Positions 31,810-39,823 of a stretch of 40,965 nucleotides of DNA are shown here, in pieces (the stretch's first letter is position 1; every line of letters starts with the position of its first letter). A program made the translations under genes and the position numbers. Below the pieces are notes generated by a model, which made no database searches, was not told the DNA's origin, and worked only from the letters and a program-made list of their open reading frames with translations. The DNA is from JARRJY01 sp037388705 (lineage in GTDB: Bacteria; Pseudomonadota; Gammaproteobacteria; UBA6429; Thiohalophilaceae): NCBI GenBank assembly GCA_037388705.1, contig JARRJY010000043.1, positions 1 to 40,965 on the forward strand, read 5' to 3'.

Positions 31810-32468
31810 ACTTCCTGTTTTCGTTCGAATTTTAGAATGTACCCTTTAAAGTCGCCGTTTTTTAGCGGCCCTTGTGCAAGGTTCAGGTAAGAACTTGTGT
31901 ATCCAAGCTTTGACATACTTGAAGTCAGTTTTGTTTTCCGGCCTCTTCCGGGATCTACGATAATAACTTCACATACTGGCTTAGAATGAGCATCGATAAA
32001 ATTAGCCAATAGTTCAATGTGTTGATCTTCGTATAAGAGGTCACTGCCAATTATTAGATCAAACAGCCCAAGTTTGTCATCGTCATCAGCCCAGTCAGTC
32101 CGCTCGAATGCAATTGCTTTACCATTGTTTAGCTCAGCATTTCTTATCAAGAAGCTTTCGACTTCAGGGTGGTAGTCTGTTGCAGTAATGTCAGCTTTTC
32201 TACTGTTTAGAACCAGGCTGGGTAGCGCAATGCCGCAACCGACTTCTAATATCCGCTTACTGTCGGTGTTGTAACTATCTATAAAATGGGCGAGTGCCAA
32301 ACTGGATGGCCAAACAATCCCGAAAATGGGCCAGGAAGCCGAGGATATACCAAGTTTATCGGCGATACCCCTGGGATCGTAAAACTGTTGCTTATCGCGT
32401 AGGGCACAGAAATGGATATCTGTTTCCCCAAACTCAATTGTTTGGTAACGCAAACGGAGATTTGTCAT
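31797..32468 (-). CDS. Reversed cassette: class I SAM-dependent methyltransferase
   Basis: A 223-residue methyltransferase encoded on the minus strand, against the direction of the array. SAM-binding motif I is ILEVGCGIALPSLVL, the acidic residue after beta-2 is in ITATDYHPEVESFL, and motif IV is LIIGSDLLYEDQHIELLANF, with DPGRGRKTKL later. This layout is that of the lysine/nicotinamide N-methyltransferase-like group (Methyltransf_16), which often acts on proteins. It must have its own promoter, in the 100 bases before attC 9. Its stop lies inside attC 8, so it fills its cassette completely. Confidence 0.88.
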   Translation of the reverse strand: MTNLRLRYQTIEFGETDIHFCALRDKQQFYDPRGIADKLGISSASWPIFGIVWPSSLALAHFIDSYNTDSKRILEVGCGIALPSLVLNSRKADITATDYHPEVESFLIRNAELNNGKAIAFERTDWADDDDKLGLFDLIIGSDLLYEDQHIELLANFIDAHSKPVCEVIIVDPGRGRKTKLTSSMSKLGYTSSYLNLAQGPLKNGDFKGYILKFERKQEVFNA

Positions 32469-32568
32469 TTTAGGCCTTCAAAGCTTGGCGCTTAGCCAGC
32501 TATCAGGGATAAATGACAAAACGGTGGGTTTTGTCTAGGATAAGCTATTTATAGTAAACCAGCAACGC

Positions 32569-32644
32569 AATTAACAAATCCATCGACGATAAGCCCTCGG
32601 CTCCAAATGCAGCAAAGCTGCTGCCGGTTATTGGGGCGTTAGAC
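32569..32644 (+). repeat. attC site 9
   Basis: R' GTTAGAC (32638-32644) is perfect. The likely R'' is AATTAAC (32569-32575). Inner arms CGATAAGCCC and GGTTATTGGGGCG pair loosely, and GCAGCAAAGCTGC forms a loop hairpin. It lies about 100 bases upstream of the reversed methyltransferase start, as expected for a cassette holding a reversed gene. Confidence 0.75.
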
Positions 32645-32661
32645 ATTTAAAAAACACACTA

Positions 32662-33369
32662 ATGGAACAGTTGACCGAGTATATAAAAGATCAAATATGG
32701 ATTATTGAATATCCAGTTCGATTTGGTGGAATGGATTTATTTGGACGTACAACAATTATAAAGTTGGAAAACGGAGATTTGATCATTCATGATCCATGTA
32801 AAATAAATGATTTGATAAAAAGAAAAATCGATGAAATCGGGGTGGTAAAATACATCATTGCACCCGGGTATTATCATCATCTATTTGTAACTGACTTCCA
32901 GCTTGAATATCCAAATGCAGAAACGTACTTGTGTCCCGGATTGGAACAAAAAAGACCTGATATTAAATTTGACTGGATATTAGCTAATTCACCAGACCCC
33001 AGGTGGGAAGGTATACTGGACCAGGTTCTGGTTCATGGAACAAAATATATTTGGGAGATTGCTTTCTTCCATAAGCCATCAAAAACACTAATACTCGTAG
33101 ACCTGTTAGAAAATATTGGAGACAATTATCAGCATAACGCCGGTTTATGGTTACGGTTTTGGTGGAAGGCCATATTTAGAATGTGGAACAATCCAAAAGC
33201 AGCACCTGAATATCAAATGGGCTGGGGAAATAAAAAAATAGTAAAAATTACTTTAGATAAAATTCTTAGCTGGGATCCTGAAAGAGTTATTCTCGCACAC
33301 GGTGAAAACATTGAAGAGAATGCAAATGAAATACTCTGTGCCGCATGGAAAAAGGTACTAAATGCCTGA
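32662..33369 (+). CDS. Cassette: DUF4336 (metallo-beta-lactamase-like) protein
   Basis: A 235-residue soluble protein. The opening IWIIEYPVRFGGMDLFGRTTIIKLENGDLIIHDP, then YIIAPGYYHHLFVTDFQLEYPNAETYLCPG and, near the end, VILAHGENIEENAN, follow the DUF4336 family, whose fold is like a metallo-beta-lactamase but with an altered metal site (no HxHxDH). Function is unknown. The ATG is 17 bases after the attC 9 core. Only weak attC remains (33367-33420) separate it from the next gene, so two genes may share a cassette. Confidence 0.82.
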   Translation: MEQLTEYIKDQIWIIEYPVRFGGMDLFGRTTIIKLENGDLIIHDPCKINDLIKRKIDEIGVVKYIIAPGYYHHLFVTDFQLEYPNAETYLCPGLEQKRPDIKFDWILANSPDPRWEGILDQVLVHGTKYIWEIAFFHKPSKTLILVDLLENIGDNYQHNAGLWLRFWWKAIFRMWNNPKAAPEYQMGWGNKKIVKITLDKILSWDPERVILAHGENIEENANEILCAAWKKVLNA

Positions 33370-33439
33370 CAAGCCCATCCAGCAGACGCTAAAAATAATG
33401 CGGCTGATTGTAAATATAAGATGATAAAAGAAGGATAAG

Positions 33440-33925
33440 ATGGAAGAAAAAAATATTGAAATAGACTCAGAGAAAATGCACGCCCCTAGTTATAAACTAT
33501 TAGTAACCACGCCGATGGCCGCAATAATGGTGAGTGGGAAGGACGATAGTGAATGGTCCGGCTTATTAGAATCTATTGGGCCAATCTATGCTTCAGCGGC
33601 TGAAGATGCTCTCGATGAGGTCAATGAAGCACTACTAACCGTATCATCCGTATTGAAAGGTGGCGATACTTTAATTAGAAAATATTTTGCAAATGATAGT
33701 TTAAACTTTGAGAAAATGATGGAAATTTCTGCCACCGGTGCAGATATCTGGATGTGTAAGTTAAGCGACGGTGAAATTAAAAAACCTGACGTAATTAAAT
33801 TATTTAAAGCCATACAAGCTGGTTTAATTGAAACAGTTGGTGATCGACGTGAAGAAAATGAAATGATTGATCAGCTTATTCAAGTCCAGGATAAAGTAAT
33901 TGAACATATTTCATCACTAAACTAA
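33440..33925 (+). CDS. Cassette: hypothetical acidic helical protein
   Basis: A 161-residue soluble protein rich in Glu, Asp, Ile and Leu and predicted mostly helical. Features are KLLVTTPMAAIMVSGKDDSEWSGLLESIG and a long helix AAEDALDEVNEALLTVSSVLKGG. No family is recognised. AGAAGGA lies five bases before the ATG, a strong site. The degenerate attC at 33942-34016 follows it. Confidence 0.75.
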   Translation: MEEKNIEIDSEKMHAPSYKLLVTTPMAAIMVSGKDDSEWSGLLESIGPIYASAAEDALDEVNEALLTVSSVLKGGDTLIRKYFANDSLNFEKMMEISATGADIWMCKLSDGEIKKPDVIKLFKAIQAGLIETVGDRREENEMIDQLIQVQDKVIEHISSLN

Positions 33926-33941
33926 TGCCAGAAAAATTACC

Positions 33942-34016
33942 GGGCAATGCACTCCAGTTGACTAAAAGACGCGGTGTTTTACATGCTTTTCAATCAACTG
34001 AGCTAAAACGTTACCC
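33942..34016 (+). repeat. attC site 10
   Basis: GGGCAAT (33942-33948) and GTTACCC (34010-34016) are complementary except for two positions. CAGTTGA and TCAACTG form a perfect inner stem. The site is 75 bases long and 16 bases past the upstream stop. Confidence 0.75.
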
Positions 34017-34043
34017 GTATTGCCGTTGCAGCCGGGCTTGTTA

Positions 34044-35072
34044 ATGAAGTTCGTATGTTATACCGACTGGAACCAACTACCAGAGAGTGCCAATGCGCTC
34101 TTTGAACAGGGCGAGAAAGACAGTATTTTTTTCTCGCGCCCATGGTTTGAGAACCTGACCACCACCGCACTTGATGATGATCAAGCTATGACGCTGGCCT
34201 GCGTGGTGTCAGGGAACAAAGTGATGGCAATCCTGCCTCTGACGAAGGGTGCCGGGAATAGCTGGCTCTCCCTCAAGCACCGATACGCCACTCATTACAG
34301 CCTGCTACTTGCGGACGATGATCAGCAACAGATTCTTACCTGCCTGGTTGAGGGCTTGAACCAGTTACCGCTTCATTCATTACTAATAGAGCCTGTAGCT
34401 GACGATGACAGCAGAATAATCGGCTTACAACGTGCCATGGAAACGGCCGGATATAATTGTGAACGAATATTTCGGCTGTATAACTGGATTCTACGTGTAC
34501 AGGGGCGATCATATGAAGATTACATGGCAGCTCGCCCCGCCAGGCTGCGTAATACGATAACCCGTAAGATGCGTAAACTTGATCGTGAACACGGTTACGA
34601 AATTCGTCTTTTTACTGGGGACGAAGTGCCGCAGGCCATGCCCGATTACTATACGGTCTACAGCGCTAGCTGGAAGGCGAATGAACAGTATGTAGAGTTT
34701 CTTGATGGCATCGTGGAGTACTTTTCGAGGCCGGGTTGGTCAAGACTGGCAGTTCTTTATGTGAAGGGGCAGCCTATAGCAGCACAACTCTGGTTTGTAC
34801 TCCACGGCAAAGCGAACATATTCAGGCTGGCATATGACGAGGCATGGAAGAACTATTCACCGGGGTCAATACTGACCCGTTTCCTGATGGAGTACGTGAT
34901 CGATACTGATAAAGTGGAGGAGATCGACTTTTTAACGGGTAACGATACTTACAAGCAAGACTGGATGTCTGATCGCAGGGAACGTTTCGCATTGAGTTGT
35001 GTGAAAAGTGTAAAGCCCGCAGGCGCGTGTCAACGGCTTGTCGAATCCCTGAAGAGTATGCTGAATCTATAA
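34044..35072 (+). CDS. BioF2/FemAB-like acetyltransferase (CelD type)
   Basis: A 342-residue soluble protein with the double GNAT layout of the BioF2-like (PF13480) or FemAB group. Signals are SIFFSRPWFENL near the start, RARLRNTITRK-type basic stretch at about residues 164-176, LAVLYVKGQPIAAQLWFVLHGKANIFRLAYDEAWKNYSPGSILTRFLMEYV, and the ending IDFLTGNDTYKQDWMSDRRER. Related proteins act in polysaccharide or lipid biosynthesis. ATG 34044 is used; a TTG at 34020 in frame lies next to attC 10. It is GC-richer than the preceding cassette genes. Confidence 0.85.
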   Translation: MKFVCYTDWNQLPESANALFEQGEKDSIFFSRPWFENLTTTALDDDQAMTLACVVSGNKVMAILPLTKGAGNSWLSLKHRYATHYSLLLADDDQQQILTCLVEGLNQLPLHSLLIEPVADDDSRIIGLQRAMETAGYNCERIFRLYNWILRVQGRSYEDYMAARPARLRNTITRKMRKLDREHGYEIRLFTGDEVPQAMPDYYTVYSASWKANEQYVEFLDGIVEYFSRPGWSRLAVLYVKGQPIAAQLWFVLHGKANIFRLAYDEAWKNYSPGSILTRFLMEYVIDTDKVEEIDFLTGNDTYKQDWMSDRRERFALSCVKSVKPAGACQRLVESLKSMLNL

Positions 35073-35257
35073 ACGTGGAAGAGTTCGTTGACTATACTCT
35101 ACATGTTGCCCGTGTGAAAGTTTTCACCGAAATACCCCACGCGACTCAGGGCTTAACGTAAGGAATGTTATAAGAATATAGTTTAATATCAGGAATACAG
35201 TAATTTGTAACAACCGAAACCTTTGGACCATACACCCAGGCAAATAAACACAATTCT

Positions 35258-35908
35258 ATGACAATGAAACTTATACAAAAAACCTTTCTTGAAGGCACCA
35301 GGGAATTTGAGATAGAAAATGATGTCGTTAATGTGCGGATAAAGAAACTGTTCAAGGAAGAAAAACTCACTGTTGGACTATCAACATTAAACCCTGAACC
35401 CGTTATTAATACGCTATATCTTGAGTTTCATGGCCGTGGCAAATCCGGGCCATTGCTATCACTGTTTTTAAATAAACCAGATACTGAAAAATTCAACACC
35501 TTTGTGGATAGGTTGAAACAAGGAGTGCTGGAACAAAGCAATACTTTTGCTGGTGGAAAAGCCGTTTCTCAAACACCCTCTCAACCCGCTGGACTCGCCG
35601 CGAACGTATATGACGAGCCGCCAGAATTCGAAGAGTTTGGCCATAACCGGTTAAGAAATAAAGGGACAATCGTTAATGCTGCGCGGGTAGAAGAGGCGAT
35701 CCGGTTGCTGGAAATGTACCTGGCTAATGAAGAAATCAAACCTTTACTCTCTGCCCTGGAAGCATTACAGGCAGAACCAGAAAATGAAACATATTTTGCG
35801 CAAATGGAGAATGCATTCAATAACCTGGGGATCATGCAAGGTGCTGTATTAACCTATGCACCCTACCTTAGCATCCTGCTTGCTGATGATCCGTTCGCAA
35901 ATAATTGA
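35258..35908 (+). CDS. Hypothetical protein of unknown family
   Basis: A 216-residue soluble protein. The N-terminal 90 residues look beta-rich (TREFEIENDVVNVRIKKLFKEEKLTVGLSTL, LEFHGRGKSGPLLSLFL), like a PH-domain-type or regulatory fold. A Pro/Gln/Ala linker follows, then a helical end (RVEEAIRLLEMYLANEEIKPLLSALEALQ) and a C-terminal FNNLGIMQGAVLTYAPYLSILL. I do not recognise it. A second ATG lies two codons after the first. The 185 bases upstream hold no certain attC. The core GTTAAGC at 36008 follows about 100 bases after its stop. Confidence 0.7.
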   Translation: MTMKLIQKTFLEGTREFEIENDVVNVRIKKLFKEEKLTVGLSTLNPEPVINTLYLEFHGRGKSGPLLSLFLNKPDTEKFNTFVDRLKQGVLEQSNTFAGGKAVSQTPSQPAGLAANVYDEPPEFEEFGHNRLRNKGTIVNAARVEEAIRLLEMYLANEEIKPLLSALEALQAEPENETYFAQMENAFNNLGIMQGAVLTYAPYLSILLADDPFANN

Positions 35909-35963
35909 TGCTTTTCGGCGATTCGAAATGTTATCTGGATTTCCCGATACTTTCATACCGTCG

Positions 35964-36014
35964 GACTAAACCACTCGCTACTCGCGGTTTGGCCGCCACT
36001 GTGAAGCGTTAAGC
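35964..36014 (+). repeat. attC-like site 11 (degenerate)
   Basis: GTTAAGC (36008-36014) fits the R' consensus. The left side (GACTAAACC, from 35964) and the hairpin AAACC...GGTTT around CTCGCTACTCGC resemble attC site 8. It sits between the 216-residue unknown and the periplasmic protein. Confidence 0.5.
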
Positions 36015-36040
36015 AATATACTACTTTGACAGGAGAACTC

Positions 36041-36487
36041 ATGAAAAAAATCGCAATCAGTCTTGTTTTACTAATGGGTGTAATTATCAGTACACCAGCT
36101 TTAGCAGAGAACAGCACCAGGAGTTTAGGTAACTGCCTGATTGATTCTTTAAATGGCAAAGAAAGGAAACTACTTGCCAAATGGATATTTTTTTCCATGG
36201 CTTCTCATCCTGAAATAAAGTCATTTTCAAAAGCCTCAGCCAGTGAGATAAATAACACGGACAGAACTGTTGGGAAATTGATTACCAGGTTACTTGTAAA
36301 AGACTGTCCCAGTGAGCTTAAGGCGGCGACTAAGTCAGATCCCATGGCTGTACAAAGATCATTTGAACTGGTTGGTAAAGTCGCCATGCAGGAATTAATG
36401 ACTAATCAAAATGTTATGAAAGCAATTACAAATTATGCCCAGTATGCTGATCTGGAAAAAATAAACTCTTTATTAACAGAAAAATAA
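36041..36487 (+). CDS. Small periplasmic hypothetical protein
   Basis: A 148-residue protein with a strong signal peptide (MKKIAISLVLLMGVIISTPALA, cleavage after ALA). The mature part is mainly helical with two Cys (GNCLIDSL and VKDCPSEL) that could form one disulfide. AGGAG lies 6 bases before ATG 36041; a TTG at 36026 in frame is less likely. No family is recognised. It lies directly after the attC-like core at 36008. Confidence 0.75.
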   Translation: MKKIAISLVLLMGVIISTPALAENSTRSLGNCLIDSLNGKERKLLAKWIFFSMASHPEIKSFSKASASEINNTDRTVGKLITRLLVKDCPSELKAATKSDPMAVQRSFELVGKVAMQELMTNQNVMKAITNYAQYADLEKINSLLTEK

Positions 36488-36562
36488 AGCCTGAACAATA
36501 TGATGAGATGTTAGCAGGTAATGCACTATACATAGTCAATAAAAATACTGGGGAACTCAAAC

Positions 36563-37345
36563 ATGAGTGAGGTATGGGAATCAGGCGACCCTTATGAATA
36601 TTTTATGGGAAGGTGGAGTCACCTGGTTGGTGACTCGTTCCTGGACTGGTTAACCGTTTCACCTGGAAAAATATGGCTTGATGTAGGATGTGGAACAGGC
36701 GCTTTAAGCGCATCTGTTCTCAGTAAACAAGATCCAGCTGAACTGATAGCAATAGATCAGTCGGAGGGCTTTGTTGAGTCCGCACAACAAAGACTGGGTA
36801 GCGCTGCACGTTGTGAAGTCGGGAATGCTATGGATTTGTCCTTTAAGGACTCCAGCTTCGACTATGTGATTTCGGGCCTGGTACTGAATTTTATTCCCGA
36901 GCCAGAAAATCTGCTTCGTGAAATGAAACGCGTTACTGCACCCAGGGGGACTGTGGCCATCTATGTCTGGGACTATTCTGGAAAGATGGAATTCTTGCAA
37001 TACTTTTGGGATGCGGTTGTCGATCTTGACCCGGCTGTTTCCGATTTACATGAAGCCACCAGGTTTCCGGATGCAAATAAAGAAGGGTTACAACGCCTGT
37101 TTGAAAACACTGGATTCACTAATACGATTATTGAACCCCTCGAAATAGAAACAAATTTTGAGGACTTTGACGATTACTGGAGCCCTTTCCTGGGTGGGCA
37201 GGGTCCGGCGCCTGCCTATGTGCTTTCCCTGGATGAATCAGAACGAAACCGGCTTCGGGACTGCCTTAAAGATCGTTTGCCGATACAGCAGGATGGATCT
37301 ATCCCTATGAATGCACGAGCGTGGGCAGCTAAAAGTACAGTGTGA
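36563..37345 (+). CDS. SAM-dependent methyltransferase (class I, UbiE-like)
   Basis: A 260-residue methyltransferase. Motif I is WLDVGCGTGALSASVL, motif II has LIAIDQSEGFVESAQ, CEVGNAMDLSFKDSSFDYVISGLVLNFI covers motifs III-IV, and MKRVTAPRGTVAIYVWDYSGKMEF is motif V. The closest groups are the UbiE/COQ5-like small-molecule methyltransferases; the substrate cannot be told. It has its own ribosome-like GGGGAAC upstream and is not clearly flanked by an attC site on the left. A weak candidate site (37367-37425) follows it. Confidence 0.88.
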   Translation: MSEVWESGDPYEYFMGRWSHLVGDSFLDWLTVSPGKIWLDVGCGTGALSASVLSKQDPAELIAIDQSEGFVESAQQRLGSAARCEVGNAMDLSFKDSSFDYVISGLVLNFIPEPENLLREMKRVTAPRGTVAIYVWDYSGKMEFLQYFWDAVVDLDPAVSDLHEATRFPDANKEGLQRLFENTGFTNTIIEPLEIETNFEDFDDYWSPFLGGQGPAPAYVLSLDESERNRLRDCLKDRLPIQQDGSIPMNARAWAAKSTV

Positions 37346-37366
37346 ATTTAGCAGTAAGATAGAAAT

Positions 37367-37425
37367 GCCGTAACACCAGGATTTGGCAAATTGCTCATCG
37401 CAACCAAAACCAGATAACGTCCGTA
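37367..37425 (+). repeat. Possible decayed attC
   Basis: GCCGTAAC (37367-37374) looks like an R'' box, and CAGGATTTGG and CCAAAACCAG give an imperfect inner stem, but the expected R' is only GTCCGTA. It lies in the right place between two genes. I would not call it without a structure-based search. Confidence 0.3.
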
Positions 37426-37448
37426 GATTATTTTATGGATCTATAATC

Positions 37449-37934
37449 ATGAATTTAGAAATTATCCGCGCTGATTATTCAAGCAAAAAGCACCAGGCAG
37501 ACATTCCCTTGATCCTTGATGCATATGCTTCCGATCCTATGGGTGGTGGCATCCCTCTTGATCAATCCGTGAAATCAAACCTTGTAAATGAGTTAGCCAG
37601 GTTGCCCCATGCCTTTTCTGTTATCGCTTATGTTAATGGTGAACCTGCCGGCCTGGTGAATTGCTTTGATGGTTTTTCCACCTTCCAGTGTAAACCGCTT
37701 GTAAACATTCATGATGTTATCGTACTTAAAAAATACCGGGGCAACGGGATTAGCCAGGAAATGCTGGCAAAAATCGAGCAGATTGCCAGGGCAAAAGGTT
37801 GTTGCAAAATGACGTTAGAGGTTCTAAGTAATAACGAAACGGCTAAAGCATCGTACCGCAAATTTGGTTTTTCAGATTATGAACTGGATCCTGGCGCCGG
37901 AACAGCTCTATTCTGGCAAAAGCTATTAACCTAG
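37449..37934 (+). CDS. GNAT family N-acetyltransferase
   Basis: A 161-residue acetyltransferase. The acetyl-CoA loop is IVLKKYRGNGISQEMLAKIEQIA, followed by MTLEVLSNNETAKASYRKFGFSDYEL, with the usual Asn and Tyr. MGGGIPLDQSVKSNLVNELARLPHAFSVIAYVNGEPAGLVNCFDGFSTF forms the N-terminal substrate half. ATG 37449 gives the family start; the in-frame sequence before it lies over the weak attC. The substrate is unknown. Confidence 0.88.
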   Translation: MNLEIIRADYSSKKHQADIPLILDAYASDPMGGGIPLDQSVKSNLVNELARLPHAFSVIAYVNGEPAGLVNCFDGFSTFQCKPLVNIHDVIVLKKYRGNGISQEMLAKIEQIARAKGCCKMTLEVLSNNETAKASYRKFGFSDYELDPGAGTALFWQKLLT

Positions 37935-38000
37935 ATACAGGCTTTTTGATACAGGCGGGAACACCGTTAAGCTGACGCCAGAAACAGGAAGGAATTTCTC

Positions 38001-39224
38001 TTGTCACCAGGCAAACCAAATTTACCTACACCTTTACCAGGCTCAAGTCGCTCCCTGCCAAAAGCAATCTGGGTGCTGGGCTTTGGCTCGCTGTTCATGG
38101 ACATGTCATCTGAACTGGTGCATAGCCTGTTGCCCATTTTCATGGCATCGGTACTCGGCGCTTCCATGTTAACTATTGGCATCATCGAAGGTGTTGCCGA
38201 GGCTACTGCCGCGATCACCAAGGTGTTTTCGGGTGCCATCAGCGACTATTTCAGGAAACGCAAGTTGCTGGTCGTTCTTGGTTATGGACTGGCCGCAATT
38301 ACCAAGCCTGTTTTTCCACTGGCAACAACCATCTGGTGGGTGTTCGCTGCCCGTTTTGTTGATCGTATCGGCAAAGGGATTCGGGGTGCGCCACGAGATG
38401 CACTGGTGGCAGACATCACGCCACCGAAACTACGCGGTGCAGCTTACGGTCTGCGCCAGGCTCTTGATACGGTCGGCGCTTTCCTGGGGCCATTACTCGC
38501 AGTGATGTTCATGATTTTGTTTGCCAATGACATCAAGGCGGTACTGTGGGTGGCCGTTATACCGGCATTCATCGCGGTATTGCTGCTGGCTATCGCGATA
38601 CGCGAACCCAAATCACTGGAACATACCCCGAGTCAGGAACCACGCATGACGATAGCGGATACCAAAAACCTGCCCCTGCGCTACTGGCTTGTGGTTGCAC
38701 TTGGGGGCGTGTTTACCCTGGCGCGCTTCAGCGAAGCATTCCTGATTCTTCGCGCCCAGGATGTCGGGCTTTCCATTGCCTACGTACCCGCGATCATGAT
38801 CATCATGAACGTGGTTTATGCCCTGTTTGCCTATCCGGCGGGCGCTGCCGCTGATCGTTTTTCGGCACGAACACTACTGGTAGTTGGACTCGGGGTACTG
38901 GTTCTGGCAGATATCATACTGGCGATGACGACTACCGTTGGCTTTGCCCTGCTGGGTGCCGCCTTCTGGGGTCTGCACATGGCCCTGACCCAGGGGTTGT
39001 TATCCAAGCTGGTGGCCGATACTGCACCCGCAAAACTGCGCGGCACAGCCTTCGGGATTTTTAACCTGGTCAGTGGCGGAGCACTCTTGCTAGCCAGTGT
39101 TATTGCCGGATCATTATGGAGCAGCCTGGGAGCGCCGGCCACGTTTTTTACCGGTGCCGCTTTTGCAGCCATAGCCGCAACTGGATTGCTACTGTATCGC
39201 CCAAAAACAAGTAACACTAGATAG
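38001..39224 (+). CDS. MFS transporter
   Basis: A 407-residue major facilitator with 12 membrane segments. WVLGFGSLFMDMSSELVHSLLPIF opens helix 1; the loop FSGAISDYFRKRKLLVVLGYGLAAITKPVFPLA is the signature after helix 2; VDRIGKGIRGAPRDALVAD and LRGAAYGLRQALDTVGAFLGPLL belong to a group of MFS proteins often annotated as drug or metabolite exporters. The start is a TTG with AAGGA eight bases before it; the next in-frame ATG would remove helix 1. GC content is clearly higher than in the neighbouring genes, so it may have another origin. Confidence 0.9.
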   Translation: MSPGKPNLPTPLPGSSRSLPKAIWVLGFGSLFMDMSSELVHSLLPIFMASVLGASMLTIGIIEGVAEATAAITKVFSGAISDYFRKRKLLVVLGYGLAAITKPVFPLATTIWWVFAARFVDRIGKGIRGAPRDALVADITPPKLRGAAYGLRQALDTVGAFLGPLLAVMFMILFANDIKAVLWVAVIPAFIAVLLLAIAIREPKSLEHTPSQEPRMTIADTKNLPLRYWLVVALGGVFTLARFSEAFLILRAQDVGLSIAYVPAIMIIMNVVYALFAYPAGAAADRFSARTLLVVGLGVLVLADIILAMTTTVGFALLGAAFWGLHMALTQGLLSKLVADTAPAKLRGTAFGIFNLVSGGALLLASVIAGSLWSSLGAPATFFTGAAFAAIAATGLLLYRPKTSNTR

Positions 39225-39281
39225 CTTGTTTATCAAAGTGAATAACCTGGATCAGCTGATAACTGATAATATGCTGTAAGA

Positions 39282-39791
39282 ATGATTATTCGTGAAGAAC
39301 AATTTTCTGATATTGAACCAGTCTGGCAAGTTAATAACGATGCCTTTGACACTGATACTGAAGCCAGGCTGGTAAACGCGCTGAGAAGTAGTGGTTGTGA
39401 ATATATCTCACTGGTTGCGGAAATTGATCATAAGGTGATCGGGCACATCTTGTTTACACCTGTTAAATTAACAGGCAATGAAAATACGTTAAAGATCATG
39501 GCACTCGCACCCATGGCGGTGTGTAAGCTGTATCAAAACAAGGGAGTTGGTTCTGAGCTGGTGAAAGCAGGATTAACGCGTTGTCGTGAGTTAGGCTATG
39601 ATGCGGTAGTGGTTTTGGGGCACCCTGGCTATTACCCAAAATTCGGTTTTATACCATCGGTAAACTATAATATTAAATCTGAATATGATGTTCCCGATAA
39701 TGTATTTATGATCCTGGAATTAACACCGGGTTCCCTGGAGGAACACCACCAGGGAATAATTAAGTATCATGACGCATTCAATAACGTATAA
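39282..39791 (+). CDS. GNAT family N-acetyltransferase (YhbS-like)
   Basis: A 169-residue acetyltransferase. MIIREEQFSDIEPVWQVNNDAFDTDTEARLVNALRSSG, VAEIDHKVIGHILFTPVKL, LAPMAVCKLYQNKGVGSELVKAGLTRCRELGYDAVVVLGHPGYYPKFGFIPS fits the YhbS-type group, which acetylates small molecules or tRNA-linked targets in some members. The acetyl-CoA loop is QNKGVGSELV. No attC was found on either side, so it may be normal chromosome. Confidence 0.9.
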   Translation: MIIREEQFSDIEPVWQVNNDAFDTDTEARLVNALRSSGCEYISLVAEIDHKVIGHILFTPVKLTGNENTLKIMALAPMAVCKLYQNKGVGSELVKAGLTRCRELGYDAVVVLGHPGYYPKFGFIPSVNYNIKSEYDVPDNVFMILELTPGSLEEHHQGIIKYHDAFNNV

Positions 39792-39823
39792 CTTGCAATT
39801 ACGTCCTGGATCCCCTATTCAAT

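Larger units (their letters stand above)
24817..36014. mobile_element. Chromosomal integron: disabled intI plus cassette array
   Basis: A minus-strand IntI-type integrase gene with a frameshift lies next to gpsA. Beyond it are mostly single-gene units on the plus strand, separated by sites with paired R'' (YYYAAC) and R' (GTTRRRY) boxes around imperfect stem-loops, the layout of integron cassettes with attC sites. The best sites are at 26398-26478, 27527-27592, 31160-31220, 31756-31809, 32569-32644 and 33942-34016. The last recognisable core, GTTAAGC, is at 36008-36014. Genes further right to about 39.8 kb may be older cassettes whose sites have decayed. Gene content is typical of sedentary integrons: short, mostly unknown, many membrane proteins, one gene reversed. 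Confidence 0.85.

Noticed and set aside
36490..36525. CCTGAAC ... GTTAGCAGG as a possible attC
   Set aside because: Only about 36 bases long with no inner stem, too short for an attC site.
37921..37972. GATACAGGC direct repeat plus GTTAAGC as an attC
   Set aside because: The R' core fits, but no R'' or stem pairing was seen; left only as a hint of a decayed site.
38831..39217. 128-codon open frame antisense to the MFS gene
   Set aside because: Shadow of a high-GC gene; translation is Ala/Ser/Pro-rich with no recognisable features.
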